Assembly (NCBI GenBank): GCA_019188255.1
Contig: JAETXT010000006.1
Location: forward strand, 3,100,001 to 3,164,000
DNA length: 64,000 nt
Direction: 5' to 3'
Source: Verticillium longisporum
Lineage: Eukaryota; Ascomycota; Sordariomycetes; Glomerellales; Plectosphaerellaceae
In this document: positions 11,521 through 24,300 of the stretch, piece after piece
Position numbering within the stretch: the stretch's first letter is position 1
Layout of the letters: each line of letters starts with the position of its first letter
Made by a program: the position numbers and the translations under genes
The notes under the pieces: model-generated
Database searches by the model: none
Told to the model about the DNA's origin: nothing
Seen by the model: only the letters and a program-made list of their open reading frames with translations

Positions 11521-14418
11521 TGTGTGGTTGTGTGAGGTAGGTCTTGCGGGTTTCTTTGGGGTTTGTCGTTTTGGACTGTCTCGATATCGAGCTGGCAGGA
11601 AGTCTTGTCAGTGGCCGCTGAGAAATACTGGTGTTTCGCTTTCCAAGCGGAATTGCGTGGTTGAGAAGCTCCAGCACAATTGCGAGAAGGAGAGGACAGC
11701 TGCAGTACGGCAGGTCGACTCGAGAGAAAGAGAGGCTCTCTTGAACCAAAGTTGGGACAGGTGGTCGGCTTGAGGGGGTGAAGATTGAGTGCGAGGACGA
11801 GTTCGACTTACCGGCTACAATGGTGGTGCGGGCAGTGTTCCTGGTATCAAGCGATGGTCAGGAAAGTCGAGGCGGTGAAGGAAGAAGAAGGATGAGGCAA
11901 GTTGGATGATTGGGATGCACAGGAGGTGGAAGGATGGCAGCTGTGAGGTGTGAGGTGGAGGAAGAAGATCGTCTGCCATCCAAAAATTAGGTCGCCCGAC
12001 ACAGCAGCTGAGTGTTGGTCCAGGATTCGGGTCGCTGGGGGACCTGAATTGGGTGGGTAGAGGGGGTGAGGGGGTATTGAGAGGCGCTGACGGTCTGGTG
12101 GGCGGTGGGCAGCAGGCCATCCACTCAGTCAGTCAGTCAGTCCAGTCGGTGGGCGATTGAGAGGACAGGACGGACAGGTACAGGGGCATGCGCTAACCAC
12201 GCCAAACCTGAAAGCCTTTGGGGGATGTGCAAGAGGTGCAGGGAGGGACCCCCGGTGGAGACAAGTACCGGTACTTCAGGTCCCAAACGGTTGTTGAGGT
12301 TTGAGTGGACCCCAACTTGCAGCAGACCCCCTACCCCTCCAGCCCCGCCGTTGGAGCTTCACCTCAACCCACTGGGACCTCTTCACCCATGCCTCCCTTT
12401 CTGCCTCAAAGCGGTGTCGCAGCTAGTTGCTGTAGCATTGCTGTCCTCAATGAAGTTTTGGGCACAGTGCTGCTGTCATTGGGCCTGCCCCGGCATGACG
12501 AGCTGTTGTTCTGTATCCTGGTAGCTCAGCCCTAAGCAAGTGGCCTCTCCCGCCCATGGAGGGGCAAAGGCAAGACAGAGTCATCGAGGTGTGTGTGTGT
12601 GTGTGTCTCAAGCTCTGGAGGGCTGATGCTCGCGAGAGCTCTTTGAGAGACCCACCTATCGAGGGGCAAGGATGGGTGGAGAATGCACCCCCAGTCCCGG
12701 CAGCCCGCGGACGACCCGACGGTGGGACAATTTATTGAACAACCTGCGTCACCAAGTGCATCCAGCATGGACAGCCCTCGATGCGGTGTGCGAGGTGGTG
12801 CGTTGCCCCCTCCGAAGGCCAGTAGCCGGCGGACTCGGATGGGGACCACCGACAGAAGGAGCGCAGCTCGGAGCCTCGGCCGGGCATCAGTGGCGGTCAC
12901 TTTCGGGTCGGAGGTGTGGATGGACAGGCTCACGTATGCGTCGAGTCCATCCTCCATCCTCCATCATCCATCATCCATCATCCATCGAGGGACGGAGCAC
13001 AGGGAAGGGGAGGGGAGGATAGGGTCACATCATGTGTGTGTGGCTTTTCATCCTTCCGTCGTCTCTCTTCTCCTTCGACTGCAACACGCCTCACTCAGGT
13101 ACCCGATATCGCACAGAGGGGATTCTTTTGGGGGAATGCAAGTTTTTTTTCTCCTAGGGGCGTTCGACGAGAGAAATTACGAGGTCCCTGGATCCTGGCG
13201 CGGATGGTGCAGGCGCAGCGGCAGCGGGCTTGACGGGAAACAGGGTGGGGACCAGGTACCGGTACCTTGGGGCCACGGTCTCGGACCACACCCTAAAGCC
13301 AGACCAGAGACACGACGCGCCATTGTCTCTGCGCCATGAGTGAGGTGGTGGCACTGGATTGGGGGCGGGCCAGGTCTCGTCTGCGTGGCAGTCAGTCAAC
13401 AACTGAAGTGTTGTTGAACGTCGAGGCCTTCCCCTTCCCCTACCGCATCCCTCTCCCCATCGCCAATCGCTGTTCCCCAACTTTCTGACCGCCTACTGCT
13501 GAGTGCTGAGTGCTGACCCTTCACTGCGTGTGGCCAACAGATTTCACCCCCCTTGGATCGACTCGAGTTGCTTTGCCTGAACGACCGAGCTAGCTACCTT
13601 GCCTACCAAGTACCACCTCACTCACGCAAACGAACCAATTCCCACCAGCCAACCACCAGCCAAACATTTGAACAATTTCTTTCCTTGGGGTCGCCAGATC
13701 AACTGCCTTCTTCGACCACCCCTTTTTCTTTCCATTCCATTCCCTCTCACACCACTCACCTCCCCCCCGCCTCCAATCTTCCACACTCTCTCGCGATCAA
13801 CATCAGAGACCCTGCTTCCTCTCCGTATCACCAGCCATTGCAAGCAACAAACGTCTTGCTGCCCGGTCAGAGACCCCCTATTGTAAGTCGAACCCAAAAC
13901 TCTTTGGTACAAAAAAAGGACTCTTTCCCTCGAAGCAAGGCATCTTTCGTTGTTGCTTGCGCGGGAGAGCTTTCTTTCCCAACCGAACCCCCATGCCAGA
14001 TTTGAACCCCTGTACCGCTTGGACCCACCGACTTTTTTTTGGTGGTGCCCAGGTGAAGGCCCCCCTCGTCGGGTCCCCCAGCACCTACCGGCCGCCGGAC
14101 AGCCTCGCTGCGAATCTGGCTGGGATCCAACGAATCCAGCTTGCACCAAATTCCCCTTCCCTTCCTCTCCTGAATTCTTACTCCTCCTCATCCCACCCGC
14201 TGTCCACACTTTGCTCCGTGCAACTTCTTCCCCTTCTCCCAGTCCTCCATCGTCGTCGAGTCTACCATACTCGAACCTCTCCATCGCCGTTCACGATACC
14301 TTCGTCTGGGCGTTAATTGTCAGGTTCCTCCCTGCTGACCTCTTCTGCCTCGCCAGAATTTTACCTTGAGATACCCACCAAACCGACCCGGGAGCTCAAC
14401 TCCGACCACACCTCCATC
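11521..14418. promoter_or_regulatory. Divergent acl2/acl1 promoter region
   Basis: A 2.9-kb spacer separates the two start codons of the head-to-head ATP-citrate lyase genes, allowing shared control of both subunits. It contains the 5' UTRs; a GTAAGT donor on the minus strand near 11811 suggests a 5' UTR intron in ACL2. Two palindromes stand out: AGTACCGGTACT (12264-12275) and GGTACCGGTACC (13255-13266). Simple repeats include GTCA repeats near 12122-12143, a TG run near 12590-12606 and CCATCAT repeats at 12950-12988. The 700 bp before ACL1 are strongly CT-rich. No additional gene is supported. Confidence 0.6.
12950..12988. repeat. CCATCAT/CCATCCT short tandem repeat
   Basis: Five to six imperfect 7-bp units within the acl2/acl1 spacer. 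No function inferred. Confidence 0.7.
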
Positions 14419-16474
14419 ATGTCTTCCACCACCAAGCCCGGCGGCCTCTCCGCCAATGACAAGATTCAGCGTTTCGCTGCGCCCAGCCGCCCTCTGAGCC
14501 CCCTCCCCTCACACGCCCTCTTCAACGACAAGACTCGATGCTTCGTCTACGGCCTGCAGCCCCGCGCTGTCCAAGGCATGCTTGACTTCGACTTCATTTG
14601 CAAGCGCAAGACCCCCTCCGTTGCCGGCATCATCTACACTTTTGGTGGTCAGTTCGTGAGGAAGATGTCCTGGGGTACCAGCGACACTCTCCTGCCTGAC
14701 TACCAGGACGTCCCCAAGGCCATCGCCATGCACCCCGACGTTGACACGGTCGTCAACTTCGCCTCGTCTCGCAGTGTCTACAGCTCTACCATGGAACTCA
14801 TGGAGTTCCCCCAGATCAAGACCATTGCCATCATTGCCGAGGGTGTCCCTGAGCGCGTAGGTTCTCCCCTTTCTTCGTCCTCGGCGTCTTGCCTGCTAAG
14901 GAAGGCCATGGGCATTGGTTGACTCGACTGACACAATCATCTAGCGCGCCCGTGAGATCGCCCACAAGGCCGCCAAGAAGGGCATCACCATCATTGGCCC
15001 TGCCACCGTCGGTGGCATCAAGCCTGGCTGCTTCAAGATCGGTAACACTGGTGGTATGATGGACAACATCGTTGCCTCCAAGCTGTACCGCAAGGGTTCC
15101 GTCGGCTACGTGTCCAAGTCCGGTGGCATGTCCAACGAGCTGAACAACATCATTTCCAACAACACCGATGGTGTGTACGAGGGTGTCGCCATTGGTGGTG
15201 ACAGGTACCCCGGAACCACCTTCATCGACCATCTGCTCAGGTACCAGGCCGACCCTGAGTGCAAGGTCCTCGTCCTGCTCGGCGAGGTTGGAGGTGTCGA
15301 AGAGTACAAGGTCATCAAGGCCGTCGAGGAGGGTGTCATCACCAAGCCCATTGTTGCCTGGGCCATTGGTACCTGCGCCAGCATGTTCAAGACTGAGGTT
15401 CAGTTCGGCCACGCCGGTGCCTTTGCCAACTCGACGCTCGAGACTGCCAAGACCAAGAATGAGAAGATGAAGGAGGCCGGCTTCCACGTCCCTGACACCT
15501 TTGAGGACATGCCCAACGTCCTCAAGCAGGTCTACGACAAGCTCGTCGCTGACGGCACCATCAAGCCCCAGCCTGAGCCCGTTGTTCCTAAGATCCCCAT
15601 CGACTACTCTTGGGCTCAGGAGCTCGGCCTCATCCGTAAGCCCGCTGCCTTCATCTCCACCATCTCCGACGACCGTGGCCAGGAGCTTCTTTACGCTGGC
15701 ATGCCCATCTCGGACGTGTTCAAGGAGGAGATCGGTATCGGTGGTGTCATGTCTCTGCTGTGGTTCCGCCGCCGTCTTCCCGACTACGCCTCCAAGTTCC
15801 TTGAGATGGTTCTCATGCTTACCGCCGATCACGGCCCCGCTGTGTCTGGTGCCATGAACACTATCATCACCACTCGTGCCGGCAAGGACCTGATCTCCTC
15901 GCTGGTCGCTGGTCTCCTGACCATTGGTTCTCGCTTCGGTGGTGCCCTCGACGGTGCCGCCGAGGAGTTCACCAAGGCGTTCGACAAGGGCCTCAGCCCC
16001 CGTGAGTTCGTCGACACCATGCGCAAGCAGAACAAACTCATCCCCGGTATTGGCCACCGTGTCAAGTCCCGCAACAACCCCGATCTCCGTGTCGAGCTTG
16101 TCAAGGAGTACGTCAAGGCCAAGTTCCCCAGCTCCAAGCTGCTCGACTATGCCCTGGCCGTCGAGAGCGTCACCACCTCGAAGAAGGACAACCTCATTCT
16201 GAACGTCGACGGCTGCATCGCTGTCTGCTTCGTGGATCTTGTCCGCAACTGCGGTGCCTTCTCCGCCGAGGAGGCCGAGGACTACCTCAAGATGGGTGTG
16301 CTCAACGGTCTCTTCGTTCTCGGCCGTTCCATCGGTCTTATTGCTCACTACCTCGACCAGAAGAGGCTGCGCACTGGCCTTTACCGTCATCCCTGGGACG
16401 ATATCACCTACATCCTGCCCCAGCTCGGTGGCGGCGCGCCTGGCGCCGAGGGCCGTGTCGAGGTGCAGATGTGA
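14419..16474 (+). CDS. ACL1: ATP-citrate lyase subunit 1
   Basis: Larger subunit of fungal ATP-citrate lyase, carrying the CoA-binding and citrate-synthase-like domains; it acts in the cytosol with ACL2 to supply acetyl-CoA for lipid synthesis and acetylation. Exon 1 is 14419-14856, then an 88-bp intron (14857-14944) splits GVPER from RAREIAHK, and exon 2 runs to the TGA at 16474, giving 655 residues. The phosphohistidine motif [11 protein letters not shown] is at about residue 302. The citrate-synthase-like part contains [28 protein letters not shown] and [13 protein letters not shown]. The frame is intact, in contrast to its divergent partner. Codon use is strongly biased to C-ending codons, as expected for a highly expressed gene. 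Confidence 0.97.
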
Positions 16475-16724
16475 GGGAAGTAATGAATGGAAAAGAAAGG
16501 CTCGGGCAAGAGCCGGGCACAGGCGTGGGGCGGATTTGATAATAGAGCAATGGAGCAATGGAATACCTCGCCCGGCCAAGAGGGCGCCGGTGCTAGAGGA
16601 TGCTTTGTATGACAAGCTACGTGTATGTACTGTTGAGGAGCTTAGATCGCTACAAAGTATGATATTTTACGACGCCTGGTATGTGTGATGGTCTCATGTG
16701 ACGCGAATGTATTGGAAGTTTGGC

Positions 16725-19575
16725 TTATGCATCCTCGAACCATCTGCTCTGATAGAGCTCGGCGCCTGAACCAGCTCGAACATCAGACTGACAGTCTGCG
16801 CTTTCTTCCGGGGTACCCAGCTTGCGCCTTACCTCATATACCATCTCCTCACTGACGACCGTATCTTCGTGATTGGCCCCGAACATCTCTGTCTGGCCAT
16901 CAACCACTTTGACCAAGAGAGCTTCGGTCTCTTGCCATCGGCTTTGAGCCATGTACACCTCGGCCAAGGCCTGCATGTCAACAACCGCGTCGCCGTGTTC
17001 GTCCCCAAGCAGCGATTCTTTCCCTTTGATGACTCGTGGCAATATCTCTTCGGCGTCTTCCCACCTGGCCTGTTTCCCGAATATCCCGGCGAGATCCGAC
17101 ATGCTCGTCAAGGTCAACAGGTGGTCGGCCCCTCGCGTCTTCGCCCGCACGGCGACGACCCGGCGCAGCAGCGCCTCGGACCTCGCATACTGGCCGTGCG
17201 CGCCGAGCATGCCGGCGCGGTCGTACATGCACGTGGCTGTGTCGTCGTCCTCTGGGCCGAGCGCCTCCTCGTGCAGCTCCAGGACGTGGGTCAGCATCTC
17301 GCGTGCCTCAGACTCGTGGCCGGCAGACCAGAGAATCTCGGAGGCCATACGGCGCATGCTGACAAGGCTGGACGCGTGCTGTTCTCCGAGCACTCGTTTG
17401 CGGGTCTCGATGACGTGGAGGAAGGACTGCTCGGCCTTGCGGAGCTTGCCCTGCCTTGCGTGTGCTGTAGCTAGCTCTTCCGCGCATTCTAGCGTTTTCT
17501 GGTCTTCCTCGCCGAGGGTCTGCTGATATACGTCGAGCGTTTGCGAGAGAAGGGCTTCGGCTTCGGCGAGCCTGTCCATGGCTAGGAATATTGAGCCTAG
17601 CTTTGCGGTAACGTTCAAGGTATGCGGGTGATCGTTGCCGAGGCGGTGCCTGAGTATTGCCCTCTCGGCCTCGCAAAAGGCAGCCGCTTCTTTGGCCTGG
17701 CCTTGTTCGAGGAGTCCCGTCGCAATCTCAGTTGTGCTGTGGAACTGTTGCAGGTCTTGCGTTCCGTGTCTGCCGCCGAGGATGCTTGTTGCCGCGTCCA
17801 TTGCGAGCGGGAGAAGGCCCGGCTGTGGCTGCAGGTGCTTCAGTGTTTCGCGGAGGGTCTCGAGCGCCTCCCGTGTCTCGTCATGCGAGATGCCTCGTGA
17901 CACGATGTATTGTTGGCTGCTGAGAGCAGCGTGCTGTTCCGCTCCGTAGAAACGACCCTGCTTCACTTGACAGAGAGCGCTCTGGTGCAGCATGGAGGCC
18001 CACGTTAGCTGTGCTTCCTCACCTTGTGGAGGTTGCACGACAGCCTTTTCTGCATGTGGGATCAGACGGTCTTGGAGTTCATCGGCATCATCGGGACTCT
18101 GCAGACATCTCATGAAGGCCGCGTCGAGTCTTGTGACGAAACGTGCATTGACGAGATTGAACTCCCCATTTTCTTTCAACCAGGTCTTTACCGACAGCTG
18201 GACCATGCGGGGAATTTGGATGCCGCCCCATTGACTGCGGGAAATGAGACAATAGTTGTACAGAATGGACAGTTGAGCATCCCGGCCGAAGGCTTCGTCT
18301 GTTGATCTTTTGTCTTCCGAGGATTCGTTGTGTAAGGGTGTGTCGACAAGGGTCTCGTGTACGTCTTGGCCATCGTAGAAACTCAGCAGACACAGTAGGT
18401 CCGCCGCGGACGGGTAGGTAGCCCGGACTTGCAAGAACTTGGCCAGCCATGTATCTAGCGCAGAACAAGGCTTCAAGAGGCCCCGCCTACCGTCGTCGCC
18501 TGCCGAGCTAATCATCTTCACGCTCTCGGCATCGCCTTCTCGTAATGCTTGAAGATATGTGTCTGGTGTCATGTGTCGTTGGGACCGGATATGAAATGCT
18601 GCTTGTGTAATCGTGAGAGGGATCAAGTCGAGCTCTTCCACGAGGTCTGCTTTAGTTCCCAGTCGACCATAGGAGGAACCCATCTTCTTCTCCAGCAAAA
18701 GGATGGCTTGGTGGAGCTTCATCGGTCCGACGTCAATGAGGGCATGCGACGGCGGTGCTAATCTCACAGCCAGGCTTCTGTCACACGTTGTGAACAGAAC
18801 TGACCCGCGAGGGCTTGTCGGCAGGATACTCTCCAGTGTTGCGTTGCTGTTTCCGATCTTTTTGCTCAGGAAGACATGACTGTTGTCAGCACCGTCGAAG
18901 ACCAACAGCCACCTCGCGGGCAGGTATTCATTTCCGAGCCACCGACAAACAGTCTGTATGATTTCAGAGCCGGATTTATTGTAGGTTTAAATTCCAACAG
19001 CTTCGGCAATGGCCACGAAACCCTCAGTAATGGTCGCAAGCGTATTGGCTTGAATCCAGAAGACGCACGTCGCGGCGTCTGCTGGCTCACCATCGGCTAG
19101 TATCCATGATACCCAGCCGCCACCTGTGATGCTCGCTTCTGCTAACTCCTTCTTCCTGTAGGCATATTCGATAGCGAGCTGGGACTTGCTGTTCATCCTT
19201 GTCAACTCTGGACCGGTGGTAGGTGCACTAATAGACGTACCCGATGCCATTTATGCCGACGAGAACTGCTCGGCCACCAGGGCTGGAACAGCGCTCGTCG
19301 ATCTGGTCAAAAATATCAGGCCTATCGACAAATGCATGATCGCGAGGAAAGGGTATCAAAGTAGAAGGTAGACGTGTTGTCGTCAAAGTAGGCTCGGTCC
19401 CATTAACGGAGAGTAACCCCACACTTGCGCGGTCTGGCCGCAGTCCGCTGGGCCGAAAGCCGTGGCGAAATGGGTCTCGTTTCGGCACAGACGTATTGGA
19501 GACAGCCGATATCGTTCCATAGCCGGTTTTGGTCCCCAGGCTCAGTGCTGCGCTGTCGACCACCAGTGAGCCCAT
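16725..19575 (-). CDS. NB-ARC/TPR NLR-like receptor with internal TAA
   Basis: STAND-type signalling ATPase of the fungal NLR kind, probably involved in non-self recognition or incompatibility (inferred from family). Exon 1 is 19575-19241; a 52-bp intron (19240-19189) sits inside the P-loop, joining VGINGIG to KSQLAIEYAYR (P-loop residues 107-114). The NB-ARC domain continues with VFWIQANTLATITEGF, a Walker-B-like LLVFDGADNSHVF, RGSVLFTTCDRSLAVRL and LDLIPLTITQAAF. The C-terminal part holds about six kinesin-light-chain-type TPRs (for example EAEALLSQTLDVYQQTLGEE). The N terminus is only about 80 residues and shows no effector domain. Codon 179 (18989-18987) is TAA in frame between GFVAIAEAVGI and the next conserved block. 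It may be a null allele, an error, or part of a poorly defined 45-bp intron. Confidence 0.8.
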
Positions 19576-20651
19576 CGCTCACCAAGCTTGCTGGGTTCGA
19601 TGTTGGGTGGAAAGGAAAGACTCTCCGGCGGTCAAGATGGGGCATGGCAGGCCGGCCGACCATCTTTCATATCATATGAGCCTGTGTATGGCTGAGACAA
19701 CTAGGTACTCGCCAAAGTATATCGATCCCTGTCACTTGACCAGAAGACCTCCGACCCCCCACGCTGAGGGTCAGCTTTGTGAAAGATCAGATCAGGCGCT
19801 TCCAAATCAGGCTTCAAGCAGTAGCTCAGCCATTCCAGCCTTGACGGAGCCTACGGACACTCCAAAGGCCAACCTCGTAGGCCGAGTAAAGCCTCTGTGG
19901 CTTCTGATAGTCGACCAACCATGGTGGTGGTGATGATCCTCCTCAAGCTAACTAGCCGCAATGAGCTCCAAGGGTCGGGGCGAGAGAGGTCCGAGGGTAA
20001 GACTGGGCGGCCAAAAGAGCTGGCATGGTCAGCACAACACGACAAAGGCATTGACAAGCCGGTAAGCGCGTTTCTCAGAATCCCATGACGGTGGGCTAAC
20101 AAGTAGATGCCAGGACATAAGAGTCTTGGCATTCCTTGTGGTCCGTCACCTGCCCAATTTAGCGATGTCGTCTTCAGCGGGGCTGATGCCGCAATCATAA
20201 CTGACAGAAGGGCCCGCTTTGTGACGTATGGCCTCTAGATGGATACAATCGCTATACACAGACCATCAAATTATTGGATAGTATTCGTTTATCAATAGCC
20301 AGGGGCTATATTGTGGGGTCCTTACCGACGCACAGGCCATCTCGAATTGGCTCCGACGTTCATTTTTTGGATCCAGGCCTCTACCACGCGACTTTGAGCT
20401 CCAAGCATCGCCAACCAGCCAAATCACAGCCCGCGCAACAAGAGACAGACCTGTCTGCCAGATAGGCAGACGACACGTCTAACGGACTCGCTCCTCCCAA
20501 ACCCACTCGGCACCCCACAGACCTCCACGAGACGAACAGAAACCAGCAAAAGACAGGAAACTCGCCATCCGCCCGAAACACCAACACGGTCGAAACCTCT
20601 CTACACACGCCGCCTCGGATCCATCCATAGCGAGAAGCTCGTCCAGCAAAC
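19576..20651. other. Divergent spacer between NLR and MRPL33
   Basis: About 1.1 kb. I see no domain that would extend the N terminus of the NLR and no other gene. It probably holds the two promoters. Confidence 0.5.
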
Positions 20652-20912
20652 ATGTCCTTCTTCCGCATCACCCTCCACCGCTCGGCCATCGGCCTGCCCA
20701 AGCGCACCCGCGGCGTGCTCGCCGCGCTGGGCCTCCGCCGGCGCATGCAGACCGTCTTCCACCCCGTCACCCCCGACTTTGCCGGCATGGTCTTCAAGGT
20801 CAAGGAGCTGGTGCGCGTCGAAGAGGTCGACCAGGCGCTGAGCAAGAAGGAGGTCAAGGCCGAGAGGACGCCGGCGAGGGGGTTCTGGGTTGAGCGTGCG
20901 GCGCCGAGGTAA
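20652..20912 (+). CDS. MRPL33: Mitochondrial ribosomal protein uL30m (yeast Mrpl33)
   Basis: Small component of the large subunit of the mitochondrial ribosome. Single exon of 86 residues beginning [20 protein letters not shown], with the ribosomal L30 core [19 protein letters not shown] and the fungal extension [18 protein letters not shown]. Like other members of the family it has no obvious cleavable presequence. The first ATG of the frame fits the family start. Intact. Confidence 0.92.
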   Translation: MSFFRITLHRSAIGLPKRTRGVLAALGLRRRMQTVFHPVTPDFAGMVFKVKELVRVEEVDQALSKKEVKAERTPARGFWVERAAPR

Positions 20913-21307
20913 TCCGCCAACCGGCCCGACGAGGAGAAAAAAAAAAGAACGGGGGGCGCGGATCAAAGTCATGGGCGAGACGACACGGACGGCAGACAGA
21001 CTGCCATGTGTACCATATATGTACGCTAGGGAAAGACTGTATCATAATCATGGAAGCTAGGAACACATGGAGACGTGACGAGTATTGCAACACGGGGAGC
21101 AAAGATAATGTGTGAACGCTTTACAGTTACCGTGTCTATGTCTAAGGAAAACAACCTAAGACCAAAAAGACACCACTTTCTCGCACCCCCTCGGCTCCAT
21201 GCCCAGCTCCACGGCGTGGCGTCTGAAGTATCAGACGGGATGACACCGCAAATGACTTGGGCGAAAGCCAACGCAGTCCAAACAACCCAAGCAGGCACGT
21301 CATCTGT
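20913..21307. other. Convergent 3' spacer
   Basis: Short 3' region between MRPL33 and EAF3. Nothing beyond presumed UTRs is seen. Confidence 0.5.
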
Positions 21308-24300
21308 TCAGATGTTGCGAGCGCGGTCAATATACTCTTGCGCAGGCGTCTCATACTCGCTTACAAAGTACTTGGTAGCATTCTTGCCAAGCCAGACGGT
21401 GAATTTGGAGATCTCCTCCCGCAGACGGCTTACGGACTGCTGATCCATTGTAGTCTGAGCCACGAGTTCAGGGAGGGAGACGATGAGACGGCAGAGATGC
21501 TCAGCGCCATACGTGTCGCAGACAGACTTGGGTCCATCCTCCCCAGTCTTTTCCCACTCCTTGCGGATCTCGTGGTACTGGGGGCGCTCAAAGCTTGACG
21601 AGCGTGAGCCAAAGGAATTACACCTTCAATGGAGATACATACCGATAGAGGAGAATGCGACTGAGTGACTTTTCAAAGTACTCCTTGAGACCCGCCATGG
21701 TCTCCTCGAGAATGTCAACGTGCGGCGACTCAGGGTCGCGCGACGGACGTTCATATTCGAGATAGTCATTGATGATCTGATCGACCGGATGCGGGTGAGG
21801 CAGCGGGACGAGCTGGTTGTTTCTGGTCACGTTCTCCCAGTCATCAACCAAGATCCCCTTGATGTGGTCTGGGACAGGCAGCCTGATAGAGGGGCGTGTG
21901 TGAAACCCATCCTCCTGAGGATTTGGTCAGTGGCTTTCCCTCAAAATTGTAGCAAAACAGCAAACAATGCAGCAGAACGTGCAACGCCACTTGGCACAGA
22001 AGACTCCACAGAAATATCTGTGAGACTTACAAAGCTCGAAATTGAGCCAATCCGGGGTTCTTCAGTGTCTGGTCTGGCGATGGAGCATCCAGGAAGTGTG
22101 ACGACACACCCCCAGACCTTGAGACTCCATTCACCATAGGGGGAATTGCTAGTTTTCTCTGCAGGCTGCGTCTCCTGCTCAGCGTGTTTGATCACCGGTC
22201 CATCTACTGGAGCCTTGTCTTGAAATTTGACAGCGCGCCCTGCCGCTCTGTTTGTTTGTCGAACCTCTTCTCAACCTTCTTCTGCGCCTTCTTCTTCTTG
22301 AGAGACGTGGCGGCTGCTGTTTTGTTGACCCGTTGGCCATAGTAGACATACTTCTTGTCGAACAAGCACTTGCCAGCCGGGTCGACGTACAGATGGTCTG
22401 GCCTAGGCAGCCTTTTGAAGCTGGAGGAGGCGCGAGGAGGCTCCCTCCAGGTGGAAACATACGACGGCCTCACTAGAGTCTGGGCCAGCCGTGATGAGGT
22501 GCAGCGGGGGGAGGTATTGTCGACCGCAGTGCAGGTTGTAAAGGAAAAGGTAGCCATCTTTAAAACACCGTTCTCAAGGCTGCCGAAAATGTTGGATTGG
22601 CCTCCAAGCAAGCCAAAAAAAAAAAAAAGAGCAAAAGTTGGTTCCGCTGGTATGTGGTGGTCAAATGCAACGCTAGGGTGCAAAAAAGAGCAGACGCGGA
22701 AGCAAGAGCAGTAGCGACCGCAAGCTTGCGGAAGTGCAAGCAAGTAATGCAAACGCTGTGCCAGGTGGAAGGTGCGAACCTTCCAGCATGGCGTCCCACC
22801 GACAAGCAGGCAGGGCAGGCATAGTAGATACTTAGAGAGCCGTGGCAGTGTTCTGCGCCAGTGCAGACTGAGGCCGTGATTTCCTCAGTCTTCAGGACCC
22901 TCGCCGAGCGCTTTGAAGCAAGGCAGATGCTCAGTAGAGTGTCCCACCAGGAGACTCCTCCCTCTCGAAAGAGGCAGACCCCTTGGTCTGAGACCAGTCA
23001 ATATCGTTCCATAGAGTGTGTTCTGTGAGAGAAAATAATTCCTCCACGTTGGCTTTAGCTGCCTCCATTTCGGCTGGGCATCTCGAGGGCACGCCGCGTT
23101 GCAAGAGATATGTGGCCCACTCGTACGTGTCTGGGAACCTTTCTCTAAGAATCCTTTGCGTCTGCCTCAAGCGTTCGTCCTCCTCGCGACGCCACCTGCG
23201 CTCCATGTCTCGAAGCTGGGCAGCAGTAGGGGGAGGCGGTAATTCCTCCGCCGTGTCATATGTGGGATCGTAGTCTTCATCTTCAGAATATTGGAGTTGC
23301 TCTTCTTCATGCGCAGAGTGTCCGCTATTGACGGCTGGAATTTGCGGCTGCTGGGTGGCATGCGATGCCTCCTGTGAAACTAAAACGACCGTGTTTTGCG
23401 AACTTGAGGAGGACTTCTTGGCTCCTTGTTCTCTATGACTGCAGCTCGAGAGAGACTGCTTGTCCGACAACGGAGTTTGATGGTCATTTGCAATGGTCTT
23501 GGTGATGGTCTTGGCAATGCTGTTCAAAGTGGCAGCAAGGCCGGTGGACTGGCCGGCTTGTGGCGCCATGACAGACGAAAAGTACTGAGAAGCCATGTTC
23601 AAAGAGAGTGGTACAGGTAGGACTTGGTTATCGTCCAAATGCCGGAGAATTTTCTCTTCGAGGCGTTGTGGTTCTCTCTTTTTTAGAGCAAGAATTGGTA
23701 TTCTCAGCAACAATCAGGCGGCTGGGCAGCAACTGTATGATTCCTGACGACGAACGAGTGTTGTATGACGGATGGTTTCTGGCTTTGCCTGAGCTCTGGA
23801 GGGCGAAATGACGGCCTTTAAGTAATCTGAATGCACACCCTACTGGCTGCTGTCGGAGGGAGGCCCAGCAAGGTCTCAAGCCCAGAGTTGCTCGAATCTT
23901 GAAGCTTTCGATTGTGCGAAAATCCTGGTTGGCAGGTGATGTTGAGGAGACTGTCGTGGCGTTTGGAGGGTCGTCCAAACCAGTGCACATCGTAGCTGGG
24001 ACCGACTTAAGCGCCATGGACTTCTTGTCGTAGGAGCCTTATGAGTGATGTTGGCTTAAAATAAGGCTTCCCGGGGCTGATATGGTTCCAGAAGAATGGG
24101 CCGTTGCCTCGAGAGGTCGGTCGGTCAGGTAAGTAAAGGTTGGGCGGCTGAGATCACTTGATTCACCAACCACATTGTAGGTGCTCCTCCCATCAAAAGA
24201 AGGATGTGGATCACACGGCACCAGCATCTCAATAAAAAGGCAACGGTAAAAAGGCAAAAAAACGAAGCAAACGATGCGTAACAAAACACGAACGTGACAT

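Noticed and set aside
12950..12988. Repeat array as a CRISPR-like structure
   Set aside because: Units are contiguous 7-mers with no spacers, in a eukaryotic promoter; a simple microsatellite.
14831..16615. 594-codon open frame on the minus strand
   Set aside because: It is the antisense shadow of ACL1; strong C-ending codon bias on the coding strand keeps the opposite frame open.
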